DNA of 64,000 nt from Aerococcus suis (GTDB lineage Bacteria; Bacillota; Bacilli; Lactobacillales; Aerococcaceae). Shown one piece after another: positions 46,391-54,656 of the stretch. The notes beneath the pieces were generated by a model. It had not been told where the DNA came from, did not search any database, and saw only the letters and a list, made by a program, of their open reading frames with translations. How positions within the stretch are numbered: the first letter of the stretch is position 1; every line of letters starts with the position of its first letter. The DNA is taken from positions 1-64,000 of the forward strand of contig NZ_FWXK01000005.1 of NCBI RefSeq assembly GCF_900176325.1, written 5' to 3'. A program made the position numbers and the translations under genes.

Positions 46391-48244
46391 TTATCCTCTC
46401 AAACGGTATCGAAGCAATCTCATACCATTCAAGATGACTACTAAGATACTTGCTTCGTGAACCAACATCCCGATTGACATATTCATCCATTCACTAAATA
46501 ATAGGCTAGCAAGTAAGACTAATACCACACCAACTGCTATGGTGATATTCTGTTTCATGTTTCTTGAAGTTAATTTTGTTAAGCCTAATGCGTGTGGTAA
46601 ACGACTAAAGTCAGAATTCATTAAAACGACATCCGATGTTTCAATTGCAACATCTGTTCCACTTCCCATTGCGATTCCGATATCTGCTAAGGCTAATGAA
46701 GGACTATCATTCACTCCGTCACCAACAAAGGCAACGAGTTGGCCTTTTGCTTGCATTTTTTCAATATATGCGGATTTTCCTTCTGGAAGCATATGACCGT
46801 GTGCTTCTGTTAATCCAAGTTCTCGAGCAACTAAATCTACGGTTCCTTGGTTGTCCCCTGAAAGAACGACTAGGCTTTTGACTCCAAGTTTTTTTAGGTT
46901 TTGAAGATCTTTTTTAACACCTGGACGGATTTGATCCCGAATACCCATCAGAACTTTTAATTCTCCGTCAACCGCAGTTAACACAAGAGAATTCCCATTT
47001 TTCTCAAAGCGTTCGACATCTTTTTTAGCTTTTTCGCTTAATTTCACATTTTCTTTTTCCATTAAAGCTACGTTACCAACGGCTATACGATGAACACCTA
47101 TTTTTGCTACAATTCCGCCACCTTTAACGACTTCGTTTTTTTCAACAGTATAGAAAGTTGTCTCGCCAATATCCTTTAAGACAGCTTTTGCTAGTGGGTG
47201 GTCCGATTCGCGCTCCACACTTGCTAAGTATCCTAGAATTTCTTCAGTGTTGTTGCCGTAAAATTCTTTTTCGGCAACTTCAGGGTTTCCTACTGTCAAT
47301 GTTCCCGTTTTATCAAAAACGATAGTATCTACTCTGCTAAAGTCATTGATAACTTCACTACCTTTTAGGAGGACACCATTACGTGCACCATTTCCGATAC
47401 CGGCAACGTTGGATACAGGAACCCCGATAACTAATGCACCTGGACATCCTAAAACAAGAATCGTGATAGCTAGTTCAATATCTTTTGAGAATAGCCAAAC
47501 AATAAAACCAAGGACTAAAACAGCTGGTGTATAATATTTAGAGAATCGATCAATAAACCGCTCTGCTTCTGATTTGGAATCCTGTGCTTCTTCCACTAAT
47601 TCAATAATTCTACCAAATGTTGTATCTTCCCCTACACGATCAGATCGAATTTGAATCGTTCCATTTTCTAAGATTGTTCCCGCAAATACTTCAGAATCGA
47701 CCCTTTTGCTTACTGGAACAGACTCTCCGGTAATACTTGCTTCATTGATGTGACCTTCACCTGTTAACACGGTTCCATCTACGGGGACTTTTGCACCCGT
47801 TTTGACTAATAAAATGTCACCTTCATCTACATCATCGACATCAACTTCTTCAAATTCTCCATTTTCCATTTGCTTTAAAGCACTTTCTGGTGCCAGCTCT
47901 GTTAATTCTTTAATGGCAGAACGTGTTTTGTTCAAGGTACGTTGCTCCAAGTAAGAACCAAATAAGAATAAGAAAGTAACGATGGCTGATTCCTCATAAT
48001 TTTGAATCAATACTGCCCCAATTACTGCAATGGTAACTAAAACATCGATACTGACAACTTTTACTTTTAATGCTTGAAAGGCTTGAATTACAATTGGTGC
48101 TACACCAAGAATAGATGCAATGATGAGCGACCAATTGAAAATGGCCATGTTGTCTAAGGTAAATCGTCCGAAGAATGCAAGTGCAATCAAAATTGCACCG
48201 ATCAGTGTAATGGTATTCTTTTTACTTAATATATATCTTTGCAT
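46391..48244 (-). CDS. P1B-type metal-transporting ATPase with CPG motif
   Basis: The 617-aa protein has the P1B ATPase core: eight hydrophobic segments, ITGES (actuator), LGCPGALVIGVP in the sixth membrane helix, DKTGTLT (phosphorylated Asp), SDHPLAKAV and GDGVNDSP. The usual CPC is CPG, so metal choice is uncertain. No N-terminal HMA domain is fused; two separate HMA proteins are encoded just downstream. ATG 48244 has GGAGGGG upstream. Metal export coupled to redox sensing is inferred from the shared FNR-type control. Confidence 0.93.
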   Translation of the reverse strand: MQRYILSKKNTITLIGAILIALAFFGRFTLDNMAIFNWSLIIASILGVAPIVIQAFQALKVKVVSIDVLVTIAVIGAVLIQNYEESAIVTFLFLFGSYLEQRTLNKTRSAIKELTELAPESALKQMENGEFEEVDVDDVDEGDILLVKTGAKVPVDGTVLTGEGHINEASITGESVPVSKRVDSEVFAGTILENGTIQIRSDRVGEDTTFGRIIELVEEAQDSKSEAERFIDRFSKYYTPAVLVLGFIVWLFSKDIELAITILVLGCPGALVIGVPVSNVAGIGNGARNGVLLKGSEVINDFSRVDTIVFDKTGTLTVGNPEVAEKEFYGNNTEEILGYLASVERESDHPLAKAVLKDIGETTFYTVEKNEVVKGGGIVAKIGVHRIAVGNVALMEKENVKLSEKAKKDVERFEKNGNSLVLTAVDGELKVLMGIRDQIRPGVKKDLQNLKKLGVKSLVVLSGDNQGTVDLVARELGLTEAHGHMLPEGKSAYIEKMQAKGQLVAFVGDGVNDSPSLALADIGIAMGSGTDVAIETSDVVLMNSDFSRLPHALGLTKLTSRNMKQNITIAVGVVLVLLASLLFSEWMNMSIGMLVHEASILVVILNGMRLLRYRLRG

Positions 48245-48294
48245 GTTGATCCCCTCCAATTTCATTTTCATTTGTATTCCTTGTTGATGACTCT

Positions 48295-48336
48295 AGTATA
48301 GTATGTTTCTATGAAATAAAAATTGATTAGTATCAA
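48295..48336 (-). promoter_or_regulatory. FNR-type class II promoter of the P1B ATPase gene
   Basis: TTGATTAGTATCAA (48323-48336) is a perfect TTGAT-N4-ATCAA palindrome. On the minus strand a -10 TATACT lies at 48295-48300, so the box centre is 41.5 bp upstream of the predicted start near 48288. This is the same geometry as the promoter at 46262-46303. Confidence 0.8.
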
Positions 48337-48369
48337 GTTCTATTGTAAAAGTGAAAAATTAATCGAGTA

Positions 48370-48645
48370 GGAGGGGGCGACTAACCCCCAACCCCCTCAC
48401 ACCACTGTACGTACGGTTCCGTATACGGCGGTTTCATTTAGGTCCAACGCATGGTCTGATATCGCCTTGGATAGACTCTTCAACCCTTGCTCTAACCAAT
48501 ATTGGTTGTCAAGGGCTCTAGACAAGATGGGGCTCTTGGCTATACGCCAATACGCCTTCGTTGAATTTGCCCATTCCCACGCTTTTCCTTTCTTAATTCC
48601 AAGTTTCATGAGATTCTTATATTTTATTTTGACTTTTGTAACCAT
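48370..48645 (-). mobile_element. group II intron 3' remnant (end of maturase plus domain V-like RNA)
   Basis: The 82-codon frame ends a LtrA-type maturase: KNLMKLGIKKGKAWEWANSTKAYWRIAKSPILSRAL. The following sequence (GCCGTATACGGAACCGTACGTAC, split here by structure, then a G/C-rich tail) resembles the conserved 3' part of bacterial group II introns. Reverse transcriptase, domains I-IV and the 5' splice site are absent, so it cannot move. Confidence 0.75.
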
Positions 48646-48972
48646 TACGAAAAACCTCTTTCATTAAATAAACCAAATAGTTTTCTTCCCAGCATTTCTA
48701 AAGCTTCCTTTTTCATCTCATTATTATCGTAAAGATCCCACTCTATCGATTTAAACCCTTTCATAACCTTCCAAGTGAAATGGCATTTAGTAAAGCATTA
48801 ATCTGTTCATATAAAGATTGGGCCGATGAATAACATTCGTGCTGTTCATTAACAACCTACATCTTTAAACTAATAACCTAAATTATTCACTCTAAAAGCT
48901 CATAATATCAATATTTCAAGGTATTAATAACCTAATTTTTTATTTTTAATAACCTAATTAATTCAATTTAGG
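48646..48972. other. remnant-bearing stretch between intron fragment and AlbA-like fragment
   Basis: On the minus strand a 39-codon frame starts at about 48774 (MKGFKSIEWDLYDNNEMKKE...LGRKLFGLF). It overlaps an unstarted frame upstream that reads VNEQHECYSSAQSLYEQINALLNAI. Both look protein-like but I cannot assign them. The rest (48850-48972) is AT-rich with four copies of AATAACCTAA, a simple direct repeat. Confidence 0.4.
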
Positions 48973-49473
48973 TTACTGCTTTATCCACCCTGAACCTCTG
49001 CCTGTTGATTTAATTTTTCCACTTCTAGATAACGACTGTAAAAGATTATCAACCTTTTTCATTTTTTGCTGTTTATCTAGGACATTAGGTAGTTTATCTT
49101 CTAATAAAGAAAAAATTTCTTGTTTAGTACTTTTGGGATACTTTTCAAGCATAGTTACAATCATGGCCTTGTAATAATCATTATTTAATCCAGCATCTCT
49201 TTTATCAATACGAACGTTCTTTTGAACTTTATCTAATAGCATTACTTCTCTTAATGATAGCTCACTATTTTGTACCAATAACTTGGTATAATTTTCATCA
49301 ATTATTTCTCCAAAGATTGTTACTTGAACTTTTGGATTTAAAGCGCCTTTATCAGTAATATCATAAGTTGGTAAAGGGAACGTTCTCTTCATTTGAATAT
49401 TCATCATTTTTTTAATACCACTACCGATAGTATCTATCATATTTAAAGACACCATAGTATCTGCTAAACAAAA
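48973..49473 (-). pseudogene. AlbA_2 (Schlafen-like) ATP-binding regulator, C-terminal fragment
   Basis: The frame reads CLADTMVSLNMIDTIGSGIKKMM...RTFPLPTYDI...VQVTIFGEIIDENYTKLL, the C-terminal half of the widespread 'ATP-binding/AlbA_2' regulators of mobile regions. A helical tail and a short winged-helix-like end follow. The N-terminal AlbA_2 domain (over 250 residues) is missing; a stop and unrelated DNA lie directly upstream. An internal start at 49455 is possible. Confidence 0.75.
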
Positions 49474-49516
49474 TCAATTATCGTACCAGACATTATGAGA
49501 CTAGGATGCTGATTGA

Positions 49517-50267
49517 ATATCATTAATTTTTGACTTTGTATTAACAGCTTTCCTACTTGGTCTAGCACTCGTTATGAGTGTAGGTGGTGTCAGTACGATA
49601 AATGAAAGTTTTAATATACCGTTTTGGGTAAGCGGTCTTATATTTATAGGATTAGTGAGTTTAACACTTTGTTTACAGTTTGATAAAATTATTCGTGTAT
49701 TAAGTGTTGTGACACCATTTTTAATCGTTATCGTATTAATCATTTCAATTTATTATATGTTTAAACACGATTTTAATATTTCAGAAGGTATTACGAGCAT
49801 TCCTGAAAATAAAGGATTATATCCATGGTGGTTTGATGCAATCAACTATTCTAGTTTACAGATTGCAGCAGCATTCAGTTTCTTATCTGTTATGGGGGGG
49901 CAACTAAAAAAAGGAACACATGCGATTTACGGAGTACAAACATATTGTAAAAGTAGATTTACCGACATTAATATTGGCGAAAGAAATTCATCCAGTCATC
50001 GGATTTATTTTCTCAATTATAATGGTGTCTGTTACTTATAATACCGTTGTCGGTTTAAATTATGCATTTATCTCCCGTTTCACAAAGTCTTATAGCAAAC
50101 ATTACTATATTATGATTGCTGTGATTGCAGTTATGACATTCTTAATGACGTTTATCAGTTTCTCAAAACTTGTTGCAACTGTATTCCCGATGATGGGTAT
50201 TGTAGGACTTATATTATTCTTCCCTGTTATATATAAAGGAGTTAAACATTTCAATTTGAACAACTAA
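49517..50267 (+). pseudogene. YkvI-like membrane transporter, truncated and internally deleted
   Basis: The first frame reads DFVLTAFLLGLALVMSVGGVSTINESF through several membrane helices to MGGQLKKGTHAIYG. A second frame resumes at VKVDLPTLILAKEIHPVIGFIFSI and continues to the normal end. The jump near 49935-49955 loses about 25-30 residues and shifts frame. The N-terminus is also absent. Amino acid usage recalls Staphylococcaceae, suggesting foreign origin. Confidence 0.72.
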
Positions 50268-50269
50268 AT

Positions 50270-50301
50270 ACAGGAGATTCCGAATTGGCATCTCCTGTAT
50301 T
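50270..50301 (+). terminator. terminator
   Basis: ATACAGGAGAT and ATCTCCTGTAT form a perfect stem after the transporter remnant. Confidence 0.75.
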
Positions 50302-50770
50302 AAAAATGGAAAAAAAGCACTCCTTGGAATAATCCAAAGAGTGCTGTAAACGCATTTTCAGTTGAACACAAATTGCTGTCGCAATTTGCGAACTCCATCT
50401 GTAAGCGAATAAATTCGCAACAGCTGCAACTTAACGTTTTGAGAACTGTGGTGAATGACGAGCGCCTTTAAGACCTGGCTTCTTACGTTCAAAAATTTTT
50501 AGGTTTTTATCTAATTTCAAAATATTTATTATTGTTGAATCATCAAGGTTTAGATACATTGTTAGTTTCATGTAATAACATACTATTTCAACAAAGGGTA
50601 TTAATTAGGTATTAAAATTCATGCTGGTCGGCAGAAATTAAGATAAGTAGTTACGTAAATCATTATTGAATAAATATTTATTTATAATAAGGAGTTTAAT
50701 AACTTGCTTTTATTACTAACTAGTATTACATTACTGATAATTGGTACAAATAATAAGGAGATGGATAATT
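50302..50770. other. duplicated rpsI downstream flank and island end
   Basis: 50318-50432 is a diverged duplicate of 52755-52874, including the hairpin AGCACTC-TTGGA/TCCAA-GAGTGCT and the AATTGCTGTCGCAATTTGCG segment. Att copy 2 (50433-50490) follows. The remaining 250 bp is AT-rich with an arm-like repeat at 50597-50626. No gene is visible before 50771. Confidence 0.65.
50433..50490 (-). repeat. att copy 2: diverged, frameshifted rpsI 3' end
   Basis: The 58 bp match the rpsI 3' end but diverge in the middle. Reading the minus strand gives [10 protein letters not shown], then needs one extra base to read RHSPQFSKR and stop. It represents an S9 C-terminus of another species, brought in with an island, and is now non-coding. 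TTAACGTTTTGAGAA is shared with both other copies and is the probable crossover core. Confidence 0.88.
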
Positions 50771-51679
50771 ATGTTTAAAAATATAACAATTGCTGGCGGC
50801 GGTGTGCTAGGTAGTCAAATCGCCTTTCAAACAGCTTATTTCGGTTATGAAGTGAAACTATACGATATTAACGAAGATGCAGTAAAAGCGGCTGATGAAA
50901 AACTTGATAAACTCGTTGCTCGATACACTGAATTTTTCGGAGATCAATCAAAGGCAGAAAACGCAAGAAAGCGTATCAGTACCACAGCTAACTTAGAAGA
51001 TGCCTTACAAGATTCTGATTTATTAATAGAAGCGATACCAGAGAAAAAAGAAATTAAAGCAGATTTCTATACAAATGTTGCAAAAGTGGCACCTGAAAAA
51101 ACAATATTTGCTTCAAACTCATCAATGATGGTACCAAGTGACTTTGCTGAATACACAGGAAGACCTGAGAAATTCTTAGCTTTACACTTTGCGAATGAAG
51201 TATGGAAAAATAATATCGGAGAAGTGATGGGCCATGCAGGTACTGATAAGAAATATGAAGAAGAAGTATTAAAATTTGCTGAATCAATCGGTCTTATCCC
51301 ACTTCATGTGTTAAAAGAAACACCTGGATACATCTCTAATTCTATATTAGTACCTTTCTTAGAAGCAGGTAAAAAATTATACGTATCAGGTGTTGCAGAT
51401 ATAGAAACCATCGATAAAACCTGGATGGCTGCAACAGGTATGAATATGGGACCATTTGGTGCTTTAGACGTCATCGGATTAAATACTGACTACTCTATCA
51501 CATTAGCAAATGCTGAGAAGAACAATGATGAATTATTATTAAAATTTGCCAACTTAATGAAAGAAGAATATATCGATAAAGGAAATCTTGGTGTTTCAAC
51601 AGGGAAAGGATTCTATACGTACCCTAACCCAAGTTTCAAATCAGAAGACTTTATTGTGCGACAAGGACAAGAAAAATAA
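50771..51679 (+). CDS. 3-hydroxyacyl-CoA dehydrogenase, NAD-binding
   Basis: The 302-aa protein has the Rossmann start ITIAGGGVLGSQIAFQTAYFG, LLIEAIPEKKEIKADFY, IFASNSSMMVPSD, and the family His-Glu pair region LALHFANEVWKNN where most members have HFFNP, then GYISNSILVPFL. It oxidises a 3-hydroxyacyl-CoA or a related hydroxy acid. No thiolase or acyl-CoA gene adjoins. It is the only intact gene in the right-hand island segment. AAGGAG precedes ATG 50771. Confidence 0.88.
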   Translation: MFKNITIAGGGVLGSQIAFQTAYFGYEVKLYDINEDAVKAADEKLDKLVARYTEFFGDQSKAENARKRISTTANLEDALQDSDLLIEAIPEKKEIKADFYTNVAKVAPEKTIFASNSSMMVPSDFAEYTGRPEKFLALHFANEVWKNNIGEVMGHAGTDKKYEEEVLKFAESIGLIPLHVLKETPGYISNSILVPFLEAGKKLYVSGVADIETIDKTWMAATGMNMGPFGALDVIGLNTDYSITLANAEKNNDELLLKFANLMKEEYIDKGNLGVSTGKGFYTYPNPSFKSEDFIVRQGQEK

Positions 51680-51696
51680 TTTATATTAAAAAAATA

Positions 51697-51738
51697 ACAC
51701 TTCATTATCATGATATTGCATCATGACGATGAAGTGTT
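51697..51738. terminator. terminator
   Basis: AACACTTCAT and ATGAAGTGTT form the outer stem, with an inner ATCATGA/TCATGA palindrome, followed by TTTTT, between the dehydrogenase and the convergent DUF5996 remnant. Confidence 0.8.
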
Positions 51739-51761
51739 TTTTATCTTTATTAAGAATCGAC

Positions 51762-52672
51762 TTAAAGATCAAACATCTTTATCACTTTATTAGGTGGCAT
51801 TTGTAAAGGCATGCGATAATGGTCACATCCCTGCCATTCCATATATTCTTTAAATTCCTCAAAGGACGCTTCAAAAAGTGGTTTAATATCCTTCAATGGA
51901 TTATCAGATAAGTTCTTTAATGCAATGAGAAACTCAGCCCTTTGTGAATCGTAATAACTTCCAGCAGGAAATTTCTCGTTACAACTAAACTCACGATCAG
52001 CAAAAGGATAAGGTAATACAAAAAACATCGGTTCTTCAAATTGGTCATCACCAAACCAGAAACCAAACTCAATCATTGGCTCATCAAAGGCTGCGCGTTC
52101 TATAATTTTTGTGTGATCCGGGAATGGTACATGATCGTTATATACAAGAATACAGCTGATATCAAAAGTCCTCCAGAAAAAGCCTGATTTTATCTTCCTT
52201 GCACGTAATGGATTGATAAATGCAGATTCTGCCTGATGCGCAAGGTGCATTAATTTAAACACCTCTACAGCTTTATCTGGTTGGTAATGATGATGATCTT
52301 CATCATCTTCAAATGGCGTCTTTATATCCATTTCCTGAGGTTTAGTATTAATCACCGAATGAATGCCATTGTCATTTAAAAAAGTTGAAATTGCTTTATA
52401 GTAATCTTTAATTGCTGTGCCATCTTCTAAAGGAATGTCTTTAGACTGACCATCAATAATTACAGTAATTTTATGGAGCAACAAATTAATATTGATTTCA
52501 AAATATTTATCTTCGTAATACAGCAAGCAGTAGTGATAGCCTGAGTTGTAATATCTAGCATTACATGTGCACATTGAGGTTCCCGAAAAGCTGTAGCAAG
52601 CTTATACTTTCCAAGGATTTGAGTTAACAGATGCCTTGTTTCCTTTTCTCTTTTCCATTCTTTCAATAACAA
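51762..52672 (-). pseudogene. DUF5996 family protein, frameshifted
   Basis: The upstream frame (from 52672) reads KREKETRHLLTQILGKYKLATAFREPQCAHVMLDITTQAITT, and a second frame continues LLYYEDKYFEININLL through AAFDEPMIEFGFWFGDD and FVLPYPFADREF to the end. Restoring one base near 52525-52531 joins them into about 303 aa. The family's W in REPQW is Cys here. Function unknown. Confidence 0.75.
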
Positions 52673-52754
52673 ATGATCACCACTCTCTTATTTATATACT
52701 ATTTTAATTAATAGCATAACCGAATATAGAATTATAATTATATAAATTCACCAT

Positions 52755-52874
52755 ACAAAAAAGCACTCTTTGGAATAATCCAAAGAGTGCTTTAAACATT
52801 TCAGTTGAACACAAATTGCTGTCGCAATTTGCGGACTCCATTTGTAAGCAAGTAAACTTGCAACAGCTGCAGCC
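52755..52874 (-). terminator. current rpsI terminator and flank, island-derived
   Basis: The hairpin AGCACTCTTTGGA/TCCAAAGAGTGCT at 52761-52790 ends the rplM-rpsI transcript. The flank is homologous to 50318-50432 but not to the old terminator at 43286-43327, so the gene's terminator was replaced by island integration. Confidence 0.75.
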
Positions 52875-53266
52875 TAACGTTTTGAGAATTGGCTTGATTT
52901 ACGCGCTTTTTTAAGACCTGGTTTCTTACGTTCTTTCATACGTGGGTCACGTGTTAAAAGACCAGCTTTTTTCAATGGTTTACGGAAGTCAGGATCAACG
53001 TTTAATAACGCACGTGCGATACCATGACGAGCTGCACCTGATTGTCCAGCGAATCCACCACCATTAACGTTAATCATAACGTCATATTGACCTTCAGTTT
53101 CAGTAGCTGCTAATGGTTGTTTAACAACTAAGTATAATGATGGGTAAGGTAAGTATTCTTCCATAGGTTGACCGTTGAAAACAATTTTACCAGTACCAGG
53201 TACTAAGCGTACGCGGGCAGTTGAGTTTTTACGACGACCAGTTCCAATATATTGTGCTTGTGCCAC
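52874..53266 (-). CDS. rpsI: 30S ribosomal protein S9
   Basis: The 130-aa protein is full length: [19 protein letters not shown] at the start, [20 protein letters not shown] in the middle and the basic tail ending SSQFSKR that reaches the P site. The last 59 bp are the attachment site of the island on its left. It is cotranscribed with rplM, 13 nt apart. Confidence 0.98.
   Translation of the reverse strand: MAQAQYIGTGRRKNSTARVRLVPGTGKIVFNGQPMEEYLPYPSLYLVVKQPLAATETEGQYDVMINVNGGGFAGQSGAARHGIARALLNVDPDFRKPLKKAGLLTRDPRMKERKKPGLKKARKSSQFSKR
52875..52933 (-). repeat. att copy 3: functional rpsI 3' end
   Basis: This is the junction side where the gene remains intact. It differs from copy 1 by one base and from copy 2 at many positions. 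Confidence 0.9.
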
Positions 53267-53279
53267 TGCTTTTCCCTCC

Positions 53280-53723
53280 TTAAATTAATTCACTAATGTC
53301 TACAGTTTTAGGTTGTTGAGCAGCATGTGGATGCTCGCTTCCAGCGTAAACATGTAAGTGAGTAAATTGTTTACGACCTAATTTGTTTTTAGGTAACATT
53401 CCTTTGATAGATAATTCAATTAAGCGATCTGGGCGTTCTGCACGCATTTTACCAGCGCTTGTTTCATAAATACCACCTGGGTATCCAGAGTGACGGCAAT
53501 ATTTTTTATCTAACGCTTTTTTACCAGTTAATTTTACTTTGTCAGCGTTGATGATGATTACTTGGTCACCTGTATCAACGTGTGGTGTAAAAGTTGGTTT
53601 ATTTTTTCCACGTAACATGTTTGCCGCTACTGCAGAGATACGACCTAAAGCCACATCTGTTGCATCTAGCACAACCCAATTACGTTCAACTTCATTTGGT
53701 TTAGCCATATATGTTGTACGCAT
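53280..53723 (-). CDS. rplM: 50S ribosomal protein L13
   Basis: The 147-aa length is normal, with [28 protein letters not shown] and the signature [11 protein letters not shown] near residue 110. First gene of the rplM-rpsI unit, preceded by an L13-type leader. Confidence 0.98.
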   Translation of the reverse strand: MRTTYMAKPNEVERNWVVLDATDVALGRISAVAANMLRGKNKPTFTPHVDTGDQVIIINADKVKLTGKKALDKKYCRHSGYPGGIYETSAGKMRAERPDRLIELSIKGMLPKNKLGRKQFTHLHVYAGSEHPHAAQQPKTVDISELI

Positions 53724-53802
53724 TATATTTTCCTCCGTTTAATCTGTCTGATTGTTCGTTCACAATTGGTTTCCGGGGCCGATCGTGGGGCAAACAATAC
53801 CA
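53724..53802 (-). ncRNA. L13 leader-like autoregulatory RNA
   Basis: The 80-nt leader contains GCCCCACGATCGGCCCCGG followed by AAAC, a conserved G/C-rich core I associate with the Bacilli L13 leader, in an otherwise AT-rich region. L13 is thought to bind such leaders to repress its own operon. Boundaries follow the predicted promoter and the rplM ATG. Confidence 0.65.
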
Positions 53803-53808
53803 TTGACT

Positions 53809-53837
53809 ATCATATCGTAGATTCTAACCTAAGTCAA
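53809..53837 (-). promoter_or_regulatory. rplM-rpsI promoter
   Basis: TTGACT (53832-53837), 17 nt, TATGAT (53809-53814) on the minus strand, giving a start near 53802. Confidence 0.78.
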
Positions 53838-54015
53838 TCATTTTTTGCGTTGATTGCAATAGGAAAAGCATGGTGAAAGCGGACAATATCACGAATAATA
53901 ACAGACCAATAAAAATGAAAAGAAGGTAATGAAAAACAGGCTCCCTCTTATATAAGTAGAAAGATGACGCTAACAATAATCCAATAACGAGATAGCCAAC
54001 TATAATAACCCACAT
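53824..54015 (-). CDS. 63-aa two-helix membrane protein
   Basis: A small frame encodes two hydrophobic helices (VIIVGYLVIGLLLASSFYLY and LLFIFIGLLLFVILSAFTML) with a short KREP loop. AGGAAGGGG precedes the ATG. Its 3' end overlaps the -35 of the rplM promoter. I do not recognise it. Confidence 0.6.
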   Translation of the reverse strand: MWVIIVGYLVIGLLLASSFYLYKREPVFHYLLFIFIGLLLFVILSAFTMLFLLQSTQKMIDLG

Positions 54016-54154
54016 TCGTTGATTCCCCTTCCTAATTAAATCACTAGACTGATTTATTTTAGCATGTCTTCGCCATTATCTCATCCAAAGTCCCTATAAA
54101 TAGTCATTTACTTAGGCATTTTATCGTATTCAGATATCTGTTCTAACCATTTTA

Positions 54155-54171
54155 CATACAATTATTGTATG
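54155..54171. promoter_or_regulatory. palindromic operator candidate (copy 1)
   Basis: CATACAATTATTGTATG is a perfect 17-bp palindrome sharing TACAATTATTGTA with copy 2. It resembles Per boxes (10 of 14 positions) and less closely OhrR sites. Confidence 0.45.
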
Positions 54172-54263
54172 CGATTTTCTCTATCAAAACCAGTATCCCT
54201 CTGCTTATTAGCCTAAACCCTCTCCCCCATCCGCCCGCTAACTATTAACTAGTAAAAACAAAA

Positions 54264-54276
54264 TACAATTATTGTA
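54264..54276. promoter_or_regulatory. palindromic operator candidate (copy 2)
   Basis: TACAATTATTGTA is identical to the core of copy 1, 109 bp away. Two exact copies of a 13-bp palindrome in one regulatory region suggest a peroxide or redox regulator. Confidence 0.45.
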
Positions 54277-54574
54277 CAATAAAAAGTTTGCTAATTCTTC
54301 TTTATTCATTTGTCATTTTTTGCCAACCGCTACACCTCTTTGACACTTATATCCAAATTTTTATATTGAATTTCACAAATCGCTCGTCCCGAGTTTAGTC
54401 CCATCACCTTCTTGATGAATCGTTCACAATCTTTCTGTTATTTGTCATTCTTTTTCACGTATTAAGATTGCATTTTTTGTGTATATTAAGTTGTGCTTAT
54501 TTTTATAATAATTTCACAATACTTATTTAACAATGTTTCAAATGATTCTTTTCTTAGCTTTTTCTAAGATTTAA

Positions 54575-54603
54575 TTGCATAATTATAGATTGCCATTTAT
54601 ACT
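54575..54603 (+). promoter_or_regulatory. nox promoter
   Basis: TTGCAT (54575-54580), 17 nt, TATACT (54598-54603), about 53 nt before the nox ATG, which has AAGGAG at 8 nt. Confidence 0.72.
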
Positions 54604-54656
54604 TTAAGCAATTACTAAATAATGAAATTGTAAACAACAATTAAGGAGTGTATTGA

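Larger units (their letters stand above)
43351..52933. mobile_element. composite decayed genomic island(s) at the rpsI 3' end
   Basis: Three rpsI 3'-end copies (43351-43409, 50433-50490, 52875-52933) divide the region into a 7-kb and a 2.4-kb segment. The 3' end of rpsI is a known integration site for Gram-positive islands, such as the mecD resistance islands of Macrococcus. No integrase, relaxase or replication gene is recognisable. Cargo is largely fragments plus an intact metal/FNR cassette and a 3-hydroxyacyl-CoA dehydrogenase. The likely history is two successive insertions followed by loss of mobility genes. Confidence 0.85.
54016..54656. other. 640-bp regulatory region upstream of nox
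   Basis: No gene is visible. It holds two operator-like palindromes (54155-54171, 54264-54276), three TTCACAA motifs (54372-54378, 54423-54429, 54513-54519) that equal half of the Rex redox-repressor site, and the nox promoter near the right end. Confidence 0.6.

Noticed and set aside
49501-49743. Minus-strand 80-codon frame opposite the YkvI-like remnant
   Set aside because: Composition looks like an antisense shadow and it spans the deletion junction.
50491-50740. Integrase gene beside att copy 2
   Set aside because: AT-rich and stop-rich in all frames; no recombinase motif seen.
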